Positions 48,741-61,029 of a stretch of 64,000 bases of DNA are shown here, piece by piece (position 1 is the stretch's first letter; each line of letters starts with the position of its first letter). The stretch is from Calliopsis andreniformis (lineage: Eukaryota > Arthropoda > Insecta > Hymenoptera > Andrenidae): assembly GCF_051401765.1 (NCBI RefSeq), contig NW_027480492.1, forward strand, positions 2,294,001-2,358,000, given 5' to 3'. Below the pieces are notes generated by a model. It was not told where the DNA came from, ran no database searches, and saw nothing but the letters and a program-made list of their open reading frames with translations. The position numbers were made by a program, and so were the translations under genes.

Positions 48741-49890
48741 AGTACTCAATCCTCAATCCTCAATCTTGAATCCTCAATACTGAACCTTCAATCCTCAGTC
48801 CTCAGTCCTCAGTCCTCAAACCTCAATTCTGAATTATCAATCCTGAATCCTCAATCTTCAGCCCTCAGCCCTCAACAATCAGTTGTCAATCCGCAGTTGA
48901 AAATCCTCAACCCTCAGTCCTCATCCTAAATTCTCAATTCTCAATCCTCAATCCTCAATCCTCAATCCTCAACCCTCAGCCCTCATCCTCAATCCTCAAT
49001 CCTCAATTCCCAGTCCTCAATCCTCAATCCTCAACTCTCAATCCTCAATCCTCAGTCCTCACTCCTCAAACCTCAATCCTCAACCCTCAGCCCTCATCCT
49101 CAATCCTCAATCCTCAGTCCTCAATCCTCAATCCTCAACTCTCAATCCTCATTCCTCACACCTCAATCCTCAACCCTCAGTCCTCATCCTCAGTTCTCAA
49201 TTCTGAATCCTCAATCCTCAATCCTCAATCCTCAATCCTCAATCCTCAACCCTCAATCCTCATTCCTCAAACCTCAATCCTCAACCCTCAGTCCTCATTC
49301 TCAATTCTCAATTCTCAATCCTCAATCCTCATTCCTCAATCCACAATCCTCAATCCTCAATAATCAATCTCCAATCCTAGATCCTCACTCCCCAATCTTC
49401 AACCCTTAATCCTCACTCTTCAATCCTCATTCCCCAGTCCTCAATCTTCAATCCTCAATGCTCAATCCTCAATCCTCAATCCTCAATCCTCAGTCCTCAA
49501 TCCACAATCCTCAACCCTCCAACCTCAATCCTCGACCGTGAGTCCTCGTCCTCAATCCTCAAACCTCAATCCTCAATCCTCAATCTACAATCATCATTAC
49601 TCAATCTTCAATCCTCAATCCTCAATCCTAAATCCTCAATCCTCAATCCTCAATATTCAACACACAATCCTCAGCCATCAATCCTCAATACTCAACCATC
49701 AATCCTCAATTCTCAATACTCAATTGAATATCCTGAATTCTCATGGTTCAATACTCAATCCACAAAATTCAATAATCAAATCTCAATCCTCAAACATCAA
49801 TCCTCAGCACTCAATCTTCAATACTCAGTCCTCTCTCATCAATCCTCCATCCTCAATCCTGAATCCTCAAGCGTCAATCCTCAATCCTCA
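48741..49890 (+). repeat. Q unit 3 (CGCAGTTGA - F - B)
   Basis: Offset 2,667 from Q unit 1 for the marker (48,892), F (49,376) and B (49,722). The marker has changed to CGCAGTTGA. One extra CAGTCCT heptad lies near 48,810. A private variant is CAATCATCATTACTC near 49,591. Confidence 0.87.
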
Positions 49891-50500
49891 ATCCTCAACC
49901 CTCAATCCTCAGTCCTCAAACCTCAATCCGGAATCCTCAATTCTGAATCCTCAATCTTCAGCCGTCAGTGCTCAACAATCAATTGTCAATCCTCAATCCT
50001 CAATAGAATATACTCAATTCACAGTTTTCAACACTCAATCCCCATTCTTCTATCTTCATACCTCAATCAACAAACATCAATTCTCATCACTCAACCCTCA
50101 ACACTCAGTCCTCAATCTTCAATCCTCAATCCTCAATCCTCAATCCTCAATCCTCAATCCTCAATCCTCAGTAATCAATCCTCAATCTTCAATACTGTAT
50201 CGTCAATCCTCAGTCCTGAATCCTCAATCCTCAATTCTCTTTCCTCAAACCTCAACCGTCAACTCTCAGTCCTCATCCTCAATCCTCAATCCACAATCCT
50301 CAATCCTCAATCTTCAATCCTCAATCCTCAGTCCTCAGCCCTCAAACCTCAATCCTCAACCCTCAGCCCTCATCCTTAATCCTCAGTACTCAATCCTCAA
50401 TACCCAATCTTCAATCCTCAATACTGAACCTTCAATCCTCAGTCCTCAGTCCTCAAACCTCAATTCTGAATTATCAATCCTGAATCCTCAGTCTTCAGCC
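49891..50500 (+). repeat. A2-like segment with TATACTC variant, copy 1
   Basis: An A landmark reading AATAGAATATACTCAATTC (near 50,002), followed by TTCAACACTC, CTTCTATCTTC and CAATCAACAAAC, then a G segment with AATACTGTATCG. The same variants recur at about 55,025 (offset ~5,025), so the segment has been copied as a block. Confidence 0.8.
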
Positions 50501-52067
50501 CTCAGCCCTCAACAATCAGTTGTCAATCCGCAGTTCCAAATCCTCAACCCTCAGTCCTCATCCTAAATTCTCAATTCTCAATCCTCAATCCTCAATCCTC
50601 AATCCTCAACCCTCAAACCTCATCCTCAATCCTCAATCCTCAATTCTCAGTCCTCAATCCTCAATCCTCAATTCTCAATCCTCAATCCTCACTCCTCACT
50701 CCTCAAACCTCAATCCTCAACCCTCAGCCCTCATCCTCAATCCTCAATCCTCAGTCCTCAATCCTCAATCCTCAACTCTCAATCCTCATTCCTCAGACCT
50801 CAATCCTCATCCCTCAGTCCTCATCCTCAATTCTAAATTCTCAATCCTCAATCCTCAATCCTCAATCCTCAATCCTCAATCCTCAATCCTCAATCCTCAA
50901 CCCTCAATCCTCATTCCTCAAACCTCAATCCTCAACCCTCAGTCCTCATTCTCAATTCTCAATTCTCAATCCTCAATCCTCAATCCTCAATCCTCAATCC
51001 TCAATAATCAATCTCCAATCCTAGATCCTCACTCCCCAATCTTCAATCCTTAATCCTCAATCTTCAATCCTCATTCCCCAGTCCTCAATCTTCAATCCTC
51101 AATGCTCAATCCTCAATCCTCAATCCTCAAACCTCAATCCTCAATCCTCAATCTACAATATTCAATACCCAATCTTCAATCCTCAATCCTCAATCCTCAA
51201 TCCTCAATCCTCAATCCTCTATCCTCAATCCCCAATATTCAACACACAACCCTCAGCCATCAATCCTCAATACTCAACCATCAATCCTCAATTCTCAATA
51301 CTCAATAGAATATCCTGAATTCTCATGGTTCAATACTCAATCCACAAAATTCAATAATCAAATCTCAATCCTCAAACATCAATCCTCAGCACTCAATCTT
51401 CAATACTCAGTCCTCTCTCATCAATCCTCCATCCTCAATCCTCAATCCTCAAGCGTCAATCCTCAACCCTCAATCCTCAACCCTCAATCCTCAGTCCTCA
51501 AACCTCAATCCGGAATCCTCAATTCTGAATCCTCAATCTTCAGCCGTCAGCCCTCAACAATCAATTGTCAATCCTCAATCCTCAATAGAATATCCTCAAT
51601 TCACAGTTTTCAATACTCAATCCCCATTCTTCAATCTTCATATATCAATCCACAAACACCAATTCTCATCACTCAACCCTCAACACTCCGTCCTCAATCT
51701 TCAATCCTCAATCCTCAATCCTCAATCCTCAGTCCTCAATCCTCAATCCACGGTAATCAATCCTCAATCTTCAATACTGAATCGTCAATCCTCAGTCCTC
51801 AATCTTCAATCCTGAATTCTCTTTCCTCAAACCTCAATCCTCAACCCTCAGTCCTCATCCTCAATCCTCAATCCTCAATCCTCAATCCTCAATCTTCAAT
51901 CCTCAATACTCAATCCTCAATCCTCAGCCCTCATCCTCAATCCTCAATCCTCAATTCTGGGTCCTCAATCCTCAATCCTCAATTCTCAATCCTCAATCCT
52001 CAGTCCTCAGCCCTCAAACCTCAATCCTCAACCCTCAGCCCTCATCCTTAATCCTCAGTCCTCAATC
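50501..52067 (+). repeat. Q unit 4 (CGCAGTTCC - F - B - A2)
   Basis: Marker CGCAGTTCC at 50,529, F (51,019) without the CTCGACCGTGAG part, B (51,304), A2 near 51,587 with AAACACCAATTC. Marker, F and B recur 3,442-3,449 bases on at 53,978, 54,462 and 54,746. G segment with CCACGGTAATC near 51,750. Confidence 0.85.
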
Positions 52068-53590
52068 CTCAATCCTCAATCTTCAATCCTCAATACTGAA
52101 CCTTCAATCCTCAATCCTCAGTCCTCAAACCTCAATTCTGAATTATCAATCCTGAATCCTCAATCTTCAGCCCTCAGCCCTCAACAATCAGTTGTCAATC
52201 CTCAGTCCCAAATCCTCAATCCTCAACCCTCAGTCCTCATCCTAAATTCTCAATTCTCAATCCTCAATCCTCAATCCTTAATCCTCAACCCTCAGCCCTC
52301 ATCCTCAATCCTCAATCCTCAATTCTCAGTCCTCAATCCACAATCCTCAATTCTCAATCCTCAATCCTCAGTCCTCAGTCCTCAAACCTCAACCCTCAAC
52401 CCTCAGTCCTCATCCTAAATTCTCAATTCTCAATCCTCAATCCTCAATCCTTAATCCTCAACCCTCAGCCCTCATCCTCAATCCTCAATCCTCAATTCTC
52501 AGTCCTCAATCCGCAATCCTCAATTCTCAATCCTCAATCCTCAGTCCTCAGTCCTCAAACCTCAATCCTCAACCCTCAGTCCTCATCCTAAATTCTCAAT
52601 TCTCAATCCTCAATCCTCAATCCTCAATCCTCAACCGTCAGCCCTAATCCTCAATCCTCAATCCTCAATTCTCAGTCCTCAATCCTCAATCCTCAATTCT
52701 CAATCCTCAATCATCAGTCCTCAGTCCTCAAACCTCAATCCTCAACCCTCAGCCCTCATCCCCAATCCTCAATCCTGAATCCTCAATCCTCAATCCTCAA
52801 TCCTCAATCCTCAATCCTCAGTAATCAATCCTCAATCTTCAATACTGAATCGTCAATCCTCAGTCCTCAATCTTCAATGCTCAATTCTCTTTCCTCAAAC
52901 CTCAATCCTCAACCCTCAGTCCTCATCCTCAATCCTCACTCCTCAATCCTCAATCCTCAATCTTCAATCCTCAATACTCAATCCTCAATCCTCAATTCTC
53001 GGTCCTCAATCCTCAATCCTCAATTCTCAATCCTCAATCCTCAGTCCTCAGACCTCAAACCTCAATCCTCAACCCTCAGCCCTCATCCTTAATCCTCAGT
53101 CCTCAATCCTCAATCCTCAATCTTCAATCCTCAATACTGAACCTTCAATCCTCACTCCTCAGTCCTCAAACCTCAATTCTGAATTATCAATCCTGAATCC
53201 TCAATCTTCAGCCCTCAGCCCTCAACAATCAGTTGTCAAGCCTCAGTCCCAAATCCTCAATCCTCAACCCTCAGTCCTCATCCTAAATTCTCAATTCTCA
53301 ATCCTCAATCCTCAATCCTTAATCCTCAACCCTCAGCCCTCATCCTCAATCCTCAATCCTCAATTCTCAGTCCTCAATCCGCAATCCTCAATTCTCAATC
53401 CTCAATCCTCAGTCCTCAGTCCTCAAACCTCAATCCTCAACCCTCAGTCCTCATCCTAAATTCTCAATTCTCAATCCTCAATCCTCAATCCTCAATCCTC
53501 AACCCTCAGCCCTAATCCTCAATCCTCAATCCTCAATTCTCAGTCCTCAATCCTCAATCCTCAATTCTCAATCCTCAATCATCAGGCCTC
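52068..53590 (+). repeat. J landmarks with ~173-bp sub-repeats
   Basis: CCTAAATTCTC, a phase-slipped heptad, occurs at 52,241, 52,414 and 52,587, and again at 53,282 and 53,455: exact spacing of 173 in each series. Each sub-repeat holds CAGCCCTCATCC or CAGCCCTAATCC, TCCGCAATCC or TCCACAATCC, and CAGTCCTCAGTCC. The same 173 spacing recurs at 56,509/56,682 and 58,595/58,768; 62,976/63,156 is 180, and 57,474/57,605 is 131 (six heptads lost). Confidence 0.85.
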
Positions 53591-55530
53591 AGTCCTCAAA
53601 CCTCAATCCTCAATCCTCAGTAATCAATCCTCAATCTTCAATACTGTATCGTCAATCCTCAGTCCTGAATCCTCAATCCTCAATTCTCTTTCCTCAAACC
53701 TCAATCGTCAACCCTCAGTCCTCATCCTCAATCCTCAATCCTCAATCCTCAATCCTCAATCTTCAATCCTCAATCCTCAGTCCTCAGCCCTCAAACCTCA
53801 ATCCTCAACCCTCAGCCCTCATCCTTAATCCTCAGTACTCAATCCTCAATACCCAATCTTCAATCCTCAATACTGAACCTTCAATCCTCAGTCCTCAGTC
53901 CTCAAACCTCAATTCTGAATTATCAATCCTGAATCCTCAGTCTTCAGCCCTCAGCCCTCAACAATCAGTTGTCAATCCGCAGTTCCAAATCCTCAACCCT
54001 CAGTCCTCATCCTAAATTCTCAATTCTCAATCCTCAATCCTCAATCCTCAATCCTCAACCCTCAGCCCTCATCCTCAATCCTCAATCCTCAATTCTCAGT
54101 CCTCAATCCTCAATCCTCAATTCTCAATCCTCAATCCTCAGTCCTCACTCCTCAAACCTCAATCCTCAACCCTCAGCCCTCATCCTCAATCCTCAATCCT
54201 CAGTCCTCAATCCTCTATCCTCAACTCTCAATCCTCATTCCTCAGACCTCAATCCTCATCCCTCAGTCCTCATCCTCAATTCTCAATTCTCAATTCTCAA
54301 TCCTCAATCCTCAATCCTCAATCCTCAATCCTCAATCCTCAACCCTCAATCCTCATTCCTCAAACCTCAATCCTCAACCCTCAGTCCTCATTCTCAATTC
54401 TCAATTCTCAATCCTCAATCCTCAATCCTCAATCCTCAATCCTCAATAATCAATCTCCAATCCTAGATCCTCACTCCCCAATCTTCAATCCTTAATCCTC
54501 AATCTTCAATCCTCATTCCCCAGTCCTCAATCTTCAATCCTCAATGCTCAATCCTCAATCCTCAATCCTCAAACCTCAATCCTCAATCCTCAATCTACAA
54601 TATTCAATACTCAATCTTCAATCCTCAATCCTCAATCCTCAATCCTCAATCCTCAATCCTCAATCCTCAATCCTCAATATTCAACACACAACCCTCAGCC
54701 ATCAATCCTCAATACTCAAACATCAATCCTCAATTCTCAATACTCAATAGAATATCCTGAATTCTCATGGTTCAATACTCAATCCACAAAATTCAATAAT
54801 CAAATCTCAATCCTCAAACATCAATCCTCAGCACTCAATCTTCAATACTCAGTCCTCTCTCATCAATCCTCCATCCTCAATCCTCAATCCTCAAGCGTCA
54901 ATCCTCAATCCTCAATCCTCAACCCTCAATCCTCAGTCCTCAAACCTCAATCCGGAATCCTCAATTCTGAATCCTCAATCTTCAGCCGTCAGTCCTCAAC
55001 AATCAATTGTCAATCCTCAATCCTCAATAGAATATACTCAATTCACAGTTTTCAACACTCAATCCCCATTCTTCTATCTTCATATCTCAATCAACAAACA
55101 TCAATTCTCATCACTCAACCCTCAACACTCAGTCCTCAATCTTCAATCCTCAATCCTCAATCCTCAATCCTCAATCCTCAATCCTCAATCCTCAATCCTC
55201 AGTAATCAATCCTCAATCTCCAATACTGTTTCGTCAATCCTCAGTCCTGAATCCTCAATCCTCAATTCTCTTTCCTCAAACCTCAATCGTCAACCCTCAG
55301 TCCTCATCCTCAATCCTCAATCCTCAATCCTCAATCCTCAATCTTCAATCCTCAATCCTCAGTCCTCAGACCTCAAACCTCAATCCTCAACCCTCAGCCC
55401 TCATCCTTAATCCTCAGTACTCAATCCTCAATACCCAATCTTCAATCCTCAATACTGAACCTTCAATCCTCAGTCCTCAGTACTCAAACCTCAATTCTGA
55501 ATTATCAATCCTGAATCCTCAGTCTTCAGC
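53591..55530 (+). repeat. Q unit 5 (CGCAGTTCC - F - B - TATACTC A)
   Basis: G segment with AATACTGTATCG, J marker CGCAGTTCC (53,978), F (54,462), B (54,746). It then carries the TATACTC form of A (about 55,025) that follows Q unit 3, rather than the A2 that follows Q unit 4, so the unit is a recombinant of the two. Private variant: AATACTGTTTCG near 55,225. Confidence 0.83.
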
Positions 55531-56020
55531 CCTCAGCCCTCAACAATCAGTTGTCAATCCGCAGTTCCAAATCCTCAACCCTCAGTCCTCATCCTAAATT
55601 CTCAATTCTCAATCCTCAATCCTCAATCCTCAATCCTCAACCCTCAGCCCTCATCCTCAATCCTCAATCCTCAGTCCTCAATCCTCAATCCTCAACTCTC
55701 AATCCTCATTCCTCAGACCTCAATCCTCAACCCTCAGTCCTCATCCTCAATTCTCAATTCTCAATCCTCAATCCTCAATCCTCAATCCTCAGTCCTCAAT
55801 CCTCAACCCTCAATCCTCATTCCTCAAACCTCAATCCACAACCCTCAGTCCTCATTCTCAATTCTCAATTCTCAATCCTCAACCCTCAGTCCTCATCCTC
55901 AATTCTCAATTCTCAATCCTCAATCTTCAGTCCTCATTCCCCAGTCCTCAATCTTCAATCCTCAATGCTCAATCCTCAATCCTCAATCCTCAATCCTCAG
56001 TCCTCAATCCTCAATCCTCA
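55531..56020 (+). repeat. Q unit 6, truncated
   Basis: Marker CGCAGTTCC at 55,560, then internal heptad blocks in which the CTCATCCTCAATTC part occurs twice more (near 55,741 and 55,890). A fragment of F (TCCTCATTCCCCAGTCC, near 55,930) follows, then the unit stops at a G segment near 56,020. No B landmark. Confidence 0.75.
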
Positions 56021-57500
56021 GTAATCAATCCTCAATCTTCAATACTGAATCGTCAATCCTCAGTCCTCAATCTTCAATCCTCAATTCTCTTTCCTCAAAC
56101 CTCAATCCTCAACCCTCAGTCCTCATCCTCAATCCTCAATCCTCAATCCTCAATCCTCAATCTTCAATCCTCAATACTCAATCCTCAATCCTCAGCCCTC
56201 ATCCTCAATCCTCAATCCTCAATTCTCGGTCCTCAATCCTCAATCCTCAATTCTCAATCCTCAATCCTCAGTCCTCAGCCCTCAAACCTCAATCCTCAAC
56301 CCTCAGCCCTCATCCTTAATCCTCAGTCCTCAATCCTCAATCCTCAATCTTCAATCCTCAATACTGAACCTTCAATCCTCAATCCTCAGTCCTCAAACCT
56401 CAATTCTGAATTATCAATCCTGAATCCTCAATCTTCAGCCCTCAGCCCTCAACAGTCAGTTGTCAATCCTCAGTCCCAAATCCTCAATCCTCAACCCTCA
56501 GTCCTCATCCTAAATTCTCAATTCTCAATCCTCAATCCTCAATCCTTAATCCTCAACCCTCAGCCCTCATCCTCAATCCTCAATCCTCAATTCTCAGTCC
56601 TCAATCCACAATCCTCAATTCTCAATCCTCAATCCTCTGTCCTCAGTCCTCAAACCTCAATCCTCAACCCTCAGTCCTCATCCTAAATTCTCAATTCTCA
56701 ATCCTCAATCCTCAATCCTCAATCCTCAACCATCAGCCCTAATCCTCAATCCTCAATCCTCAATTCTCAGTCCTTAATCCTCAATCCTCAATTCTCAATC
56801 CTCAATCCTCAGTCCTCAGTCCTCAAACCTCAATCCTCAACCCTCAGCCCTAATCCTCAATCCTCAATCCTCAATCCTCAATCCTCAATCGTCAATCTTC
56901 AATCCTCAATACTCAATCTTCAATCCTCAATCGTGAATCCTCAATCCTCAATCCTCAATCCTCAATCATCAACCCTCATTCTTCAATCCTCAATACCCAA
57001 TCCTGAATCTTCAATCCTCAATCCTCAATCCTCAATCCTCAATCCTCAATCCTCAATCATCAATCCTCATTCTTCAATCCTCAACCCTCAGTCCTCATCC
57101 TCAATCCTCAATCCTCAATCCTCAATCCTCAATCTTCAATCCTCAATACTCAATCCTCAGCCCTCATCCTCAATCCTCAATCCTCAATTCTCGGTCCTCA
57201 ATCCTCAATCCTCAATTCTCAATCCTCAATCCTCAGTCCTCAGCCCTCAAACCTCAATCCTCAACCCTCAGCCCTCATCCTTAATCCTCAGTCCTCAATC
57301 CTCAATCCTCAATCTTCAATCCTCAATACTGAACCTTCAATCCTCACTCCTCAGTCCTCAAACCTGAATTCTGAATTATCAATCCTGAATCCTCAATCTT
57401 CAGCCCTCAGCCCTCAACAATCAGTTGTCAATCCTCAGTCCCAAATCCTCGATCCTCAACCCTCAGTCCTCATCCTAAATTCTCAATTCTCAATCCTCAA
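56021..57500 (+). repeat. R array unit start, copy 1 (recurs ~6.47 kb downstream)
   Basis: G segment, J with AACAGTCAGTTGTC (near 56,451), a 173-bp pair, an AATCGTC-rich tract (56,887) and a second J (near 57,415). The J variant AACAGTCAG occurs elsewhere only near 62,919. The AATCGTC marker recurs at 63,361 (offset 6,474), and later positions at 6,481. Confidence 0.82.
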
Positions 57501-58159
57501 TCCTCAATCCTTAATCCGCAACCCTCAGCCCTCATCCTCAATCCTCAATCCTCAATCCTCAGTCCTCAGTCCTCAAACCTCAATACTCAACCCTCAGTCC
57601 TCATCCTAAATTCTCAATTCTCAATCCTCAATCCTCAATCCTCAATCCTCACCCCTCAGCCCTAATCCTCAATCCTCAATCCTCAATTCTCAGTACTCAA
57701 TCCTCAATCCTCAATTCTCAATCCTCAATCCTCAGTCCTCAGTCCTCAAACCTCAATCCTCAACCCTCAGCCCTCATCCTCAATCCTCAATCCTCAATCC
57801 TCAATCCTCAATCGTCAATCTTCAATCCTCAATACTCAATCTTCAATCCTCAATCGTCAATCCTCAATCCTCAATCCTCAATCCTCAATCATCAATCCTC
57901 ATTCTTCAATCCTCAATACCCAATCCTGAATCTTCGATCCTCAATCCTCAATCCTCAATCCTCAATCCTCAATCCTCAATCATCAATCCTCATTCTTCAA
58001 TCCTCAATCCTCAATCCTCAATCTTCAATCCTCAATCCTCAATCCTCAATACTCAATCCTCAATCCTCAGTCCTCAAACCTCAATCCTGAATCCTCAATC
58101 CTGAATCCTCAACCTTCAGCCACCACTCCTCAACAATCAGTTGTCAATCCTCAATCCTC
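57501..58159 (+). repeat. R array: shortened sub-repeat pair and AATCGTC tract
   Basis: CCTAAATTCTC at 57,605 closes a pair shortened to 131 bp (42 bp, or six heptads, missing). Then an AATCGTC-rich tract with CATCAATCCTCATTC repeated, as at 56,880-57,080, 59,500-59,680, 62,050-62,210 and 63,360-63,550. It ends in CAACCTTCAGCCACC before the C landmark. Confidence 0.78.
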
Positions 58160-59849
58160 AATAGAGTATCATCAATTCACAGTTTTCATTACTCAATACT
58201 CAATCTGCAATCTTGAAATCTCTATCCACAAACATCAATTCTCATCACTCAACCATCAACACTCAGTCCCCAATCCTCAATATTCAATCCTCAATCCTCA
58301 ATCCTCAATCCACAATCCTCAAACTTCAATCCTCACTCCTCAGCCCTCAAACCTCAACCCTCAACCCTCAGCCCTCATCTTCAATCCTCAATCCTCAATC
58401 CTCAATCCTCAATCCTCAATCCTCAATCCTCAATCTTCAATCCTCAATACTGAACCTTCAATCCTCAATCCTCAGTCCTCAAACCTCAATTCTGAATTAT
58501 CAATCCTGAATCGTCAATCTTCAGCCCTCAGCCCTCAACAATCAGTTGTCAATCCTCAGTCCCAAATCCTCAATCCTTAACCCTCAGTCCTCATCCTAAA
58601 TTCTCAATTCTCAATCCTCAATCCTCAATCCTTAATCCTCAACCCTCAGCCCTCATCCTCAATCCTCAATCCTCAATTCTCAGTCCTCAATCCACAATCC
58701 TCAATTCTCAATCCTCAATCCTCAGTCCTCAGTCCTCAAACCTCAATCCTCAACCCTCAGTCCTCATCCTAAGTTCTCAATTCTCAATCCTCAATCCTCA
58801 ATCCTCAATCCTCAACCCTCAGCCCTAATCCTCAATCCTCAATCCTCAATTCTCAGTCCTCAATCCTCAATCCTCAATTCTCAATCCTCAATCCTCAGTC
58901 CTCAGTCCTCAAACCTCAATCCTCAACCCTCAGCCCTCATCCTCAATCCTCAATCCTCAATCCTCAATCCTCAATCCTCAATCCTCAATCCTCAGTAATC
59001 AATCCTCAATCTTCAATACTGAATCGTCAATCCTCAGTCCTCAATCTTCAATCCTCAATTCTCTTTCCTCAAACCTCAATCCTCAACCCTCAGTCCTCAT
59101 CCTCAATCCTCAATCCTCAATCCTCAATCCTCAATCCTCAATCTTCAATCCTCAATACTCAATCCTCAACCCTCAGCCCTCATCCTCAATCCTCAATCCT
59201 CAATTCTCAGTCCTCAATCCACAATCCTCAATTCTCAATCCTCAATCCTCAGTCCTCAGTCCTCAAACCTCAATCCTCAACCCTCAGTCCTCATCCTAAA
59301 TTCTCAATTCTCAATCCTCAATCCTCAATCGTCAATCCTCAACCCTCAGCCCTAATCCTCAATCCTCAATCCTCAATTCTCAGTCCTCAATCCTCAATCC
59401 TCAATTCTCAATCCTCAATCCTCAGCCCTCAGTCCTCAAACCTCAATCCTCAACCCTCAGCCCTCATCCTCAATCCTCAATCCTCAATCCTCAATCCTCA
59501 ATCGTCAATCTTCAATCCTCAATACTCAATCTTCAATCCTCAATCGTCAATCCTCAATCCTCAATCCTCAATCCTCAATCATCAATCCTCATTCTGCAAT
59601 CCTCAATACCCAATCCTGAATGTTCAATCCTCAATCCTCAATCCTCAATCCTCAATCCTCAATCCTCAATCATCAATCCTCATTCTTCAATACTCAATCC
59701 TCAATCCTCAATCTTCAATCCTCAATCCTCAATCCTCAATACTCAATCCTCAAACCTCAGTCCTCAAACCTCAATCCTGAATCCTCATTCCTGAATCCTC
59801 AACCTTCAGCCACCACTCCTCAACAATCAGTTGTCAATCCTCAATCCTC
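58160..59849 (+). repeat. R array C-to-C unit, 1,690 bp
   Basis: C landmark (58,160), J (about 58,540), a 173-bp pair with CCTAAGTTCTC (58,768), G segment (about 58,993), half pair (59,295), AATCGTC tract. The next C landmark is at 59,850. Confidence 0.83.
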
Positions 59850-61029
59850 AATAGAGTATCATCAATTCACAGTTTTCATTACTCAATACTCAATCTGCAA
59901 TCTTGAAATCTCTATCCACAAACATCAATTCTCATCACTCAACCATCAACACTCAGTCCCCAATCCTCAATATTCAATCCTCAATCCTCAATCCTCAATC
60001 CACAATCCTCAAACTTCAATCCTCACTCCTCAGCCCTCAATCTTCAATCCTCAATCTTCAATCCTCAATACTCAACCTTCAATCCTCAATCCTCAGTTCT
60101 CAAACCTCAATTCTGAATTCTCAAACCTGAATCCTCAATCTTCAGCCCTCAGTCCTCAACAATCAGTTGTCAATCCTCAGTCCCAAATCCTCAATTCTCA
60201 AACCTCAGTCCTCATCCTCAATTCTCAATTCTCAATCCTCAATCCTCAATCCTCAATCCTCAATCCTCAATCCTCAATCCTCAATCCTCAGTCCTCAAAC
60301 CTCAGTACTGATCCCTCAATCCTGAATCCTCAATCTTCAGCCCTCACTCCTCAACAATCAGTTGTCAATCCTCATTCCTCAATAGAGTATCATCAATTCG
60401 CAGTTTTCATTACTCAATACTCAATCTGCAATCTTCAAATCTCTATCCACAAACATCAATTCTCATCACTCAACCCTCAACACTCAGTCCCCAATCCTCA
60501 ACATTCAATCCTCAATCCTCAATCCTCAATCCACAATCCTCAAACTTCAATCCTCGATACTCAGCCTTCAATGCTCAATCCTCAATCCTCAATCCTCACT
60601 TCTCAATCCTCAATCGTCAATCTTCGATCCTTAATACTCAATCTTCAATCCTCAATCATCAATACTCAATCCTCAATCCTTATTCTTCAATCCTCAATAC
60701 CCAATCCTCAATCTTCAATCCTCAATCGTCAATCCTCAATTCTCAATCATCAATCCTCAGTCCTCAGCCCTCAAACCTCAATCCTCAACCCTCAGCCCTC
60801 ATCCTCAATCCTCAATCCTCAATCCTCAATCCTCAATCTTCAATCCTCAATACTCTACCTTCAATCCTCAATCCTCAGTCCTCAAACCTCAATTCTGAAT
60901 TCTCAATCCTGAAACCTCAATCTTCAGGCCTCAGCCCTCAACAATCAGTTGTAAATCCTCAGTCCCAAATCCTTAATCCTCAACCCTCAGTCCTCATCCT
61001 AAATTCTCAATTCTCAGTCCTCAATCCTC
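59850..61029 (+). repeat. C - J - C-prime - J segment, related to 3.4-4.4 kb
   Basis: C landmarks at 59,850 and 60,381 lie only 531 bp apart. The second (AATTCGCAG in place of AATTCACAG, and ATCTTCAAATC) is the C-prime form seen at 3,551. It is followed by TCCTCGATACTCAGCC at 60,551. The match to 3,500-4,100 is at offset 56,830. Few stops arise here, giving a long incidental open frame. Confidence 0.8.

Noticed and set aside
59620..60912. Longest open frame (about 430 codons), and similar ones at 5,389-6,555, 49,538-50,566, 37,594-38,571 and 38,828-39,724, as protein-coding genes
   Set aside because: The peptide is the satellite heptapeptide with noise; all three + frames give the same repeat and overlap one another. 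Open length reflects only the chance absence of TGA, TAA or TAG variants. Starts are arbitrary ATG, TTG or GTG heptads, there is no domain, and codon positions show no pattern distinct from the repeat.
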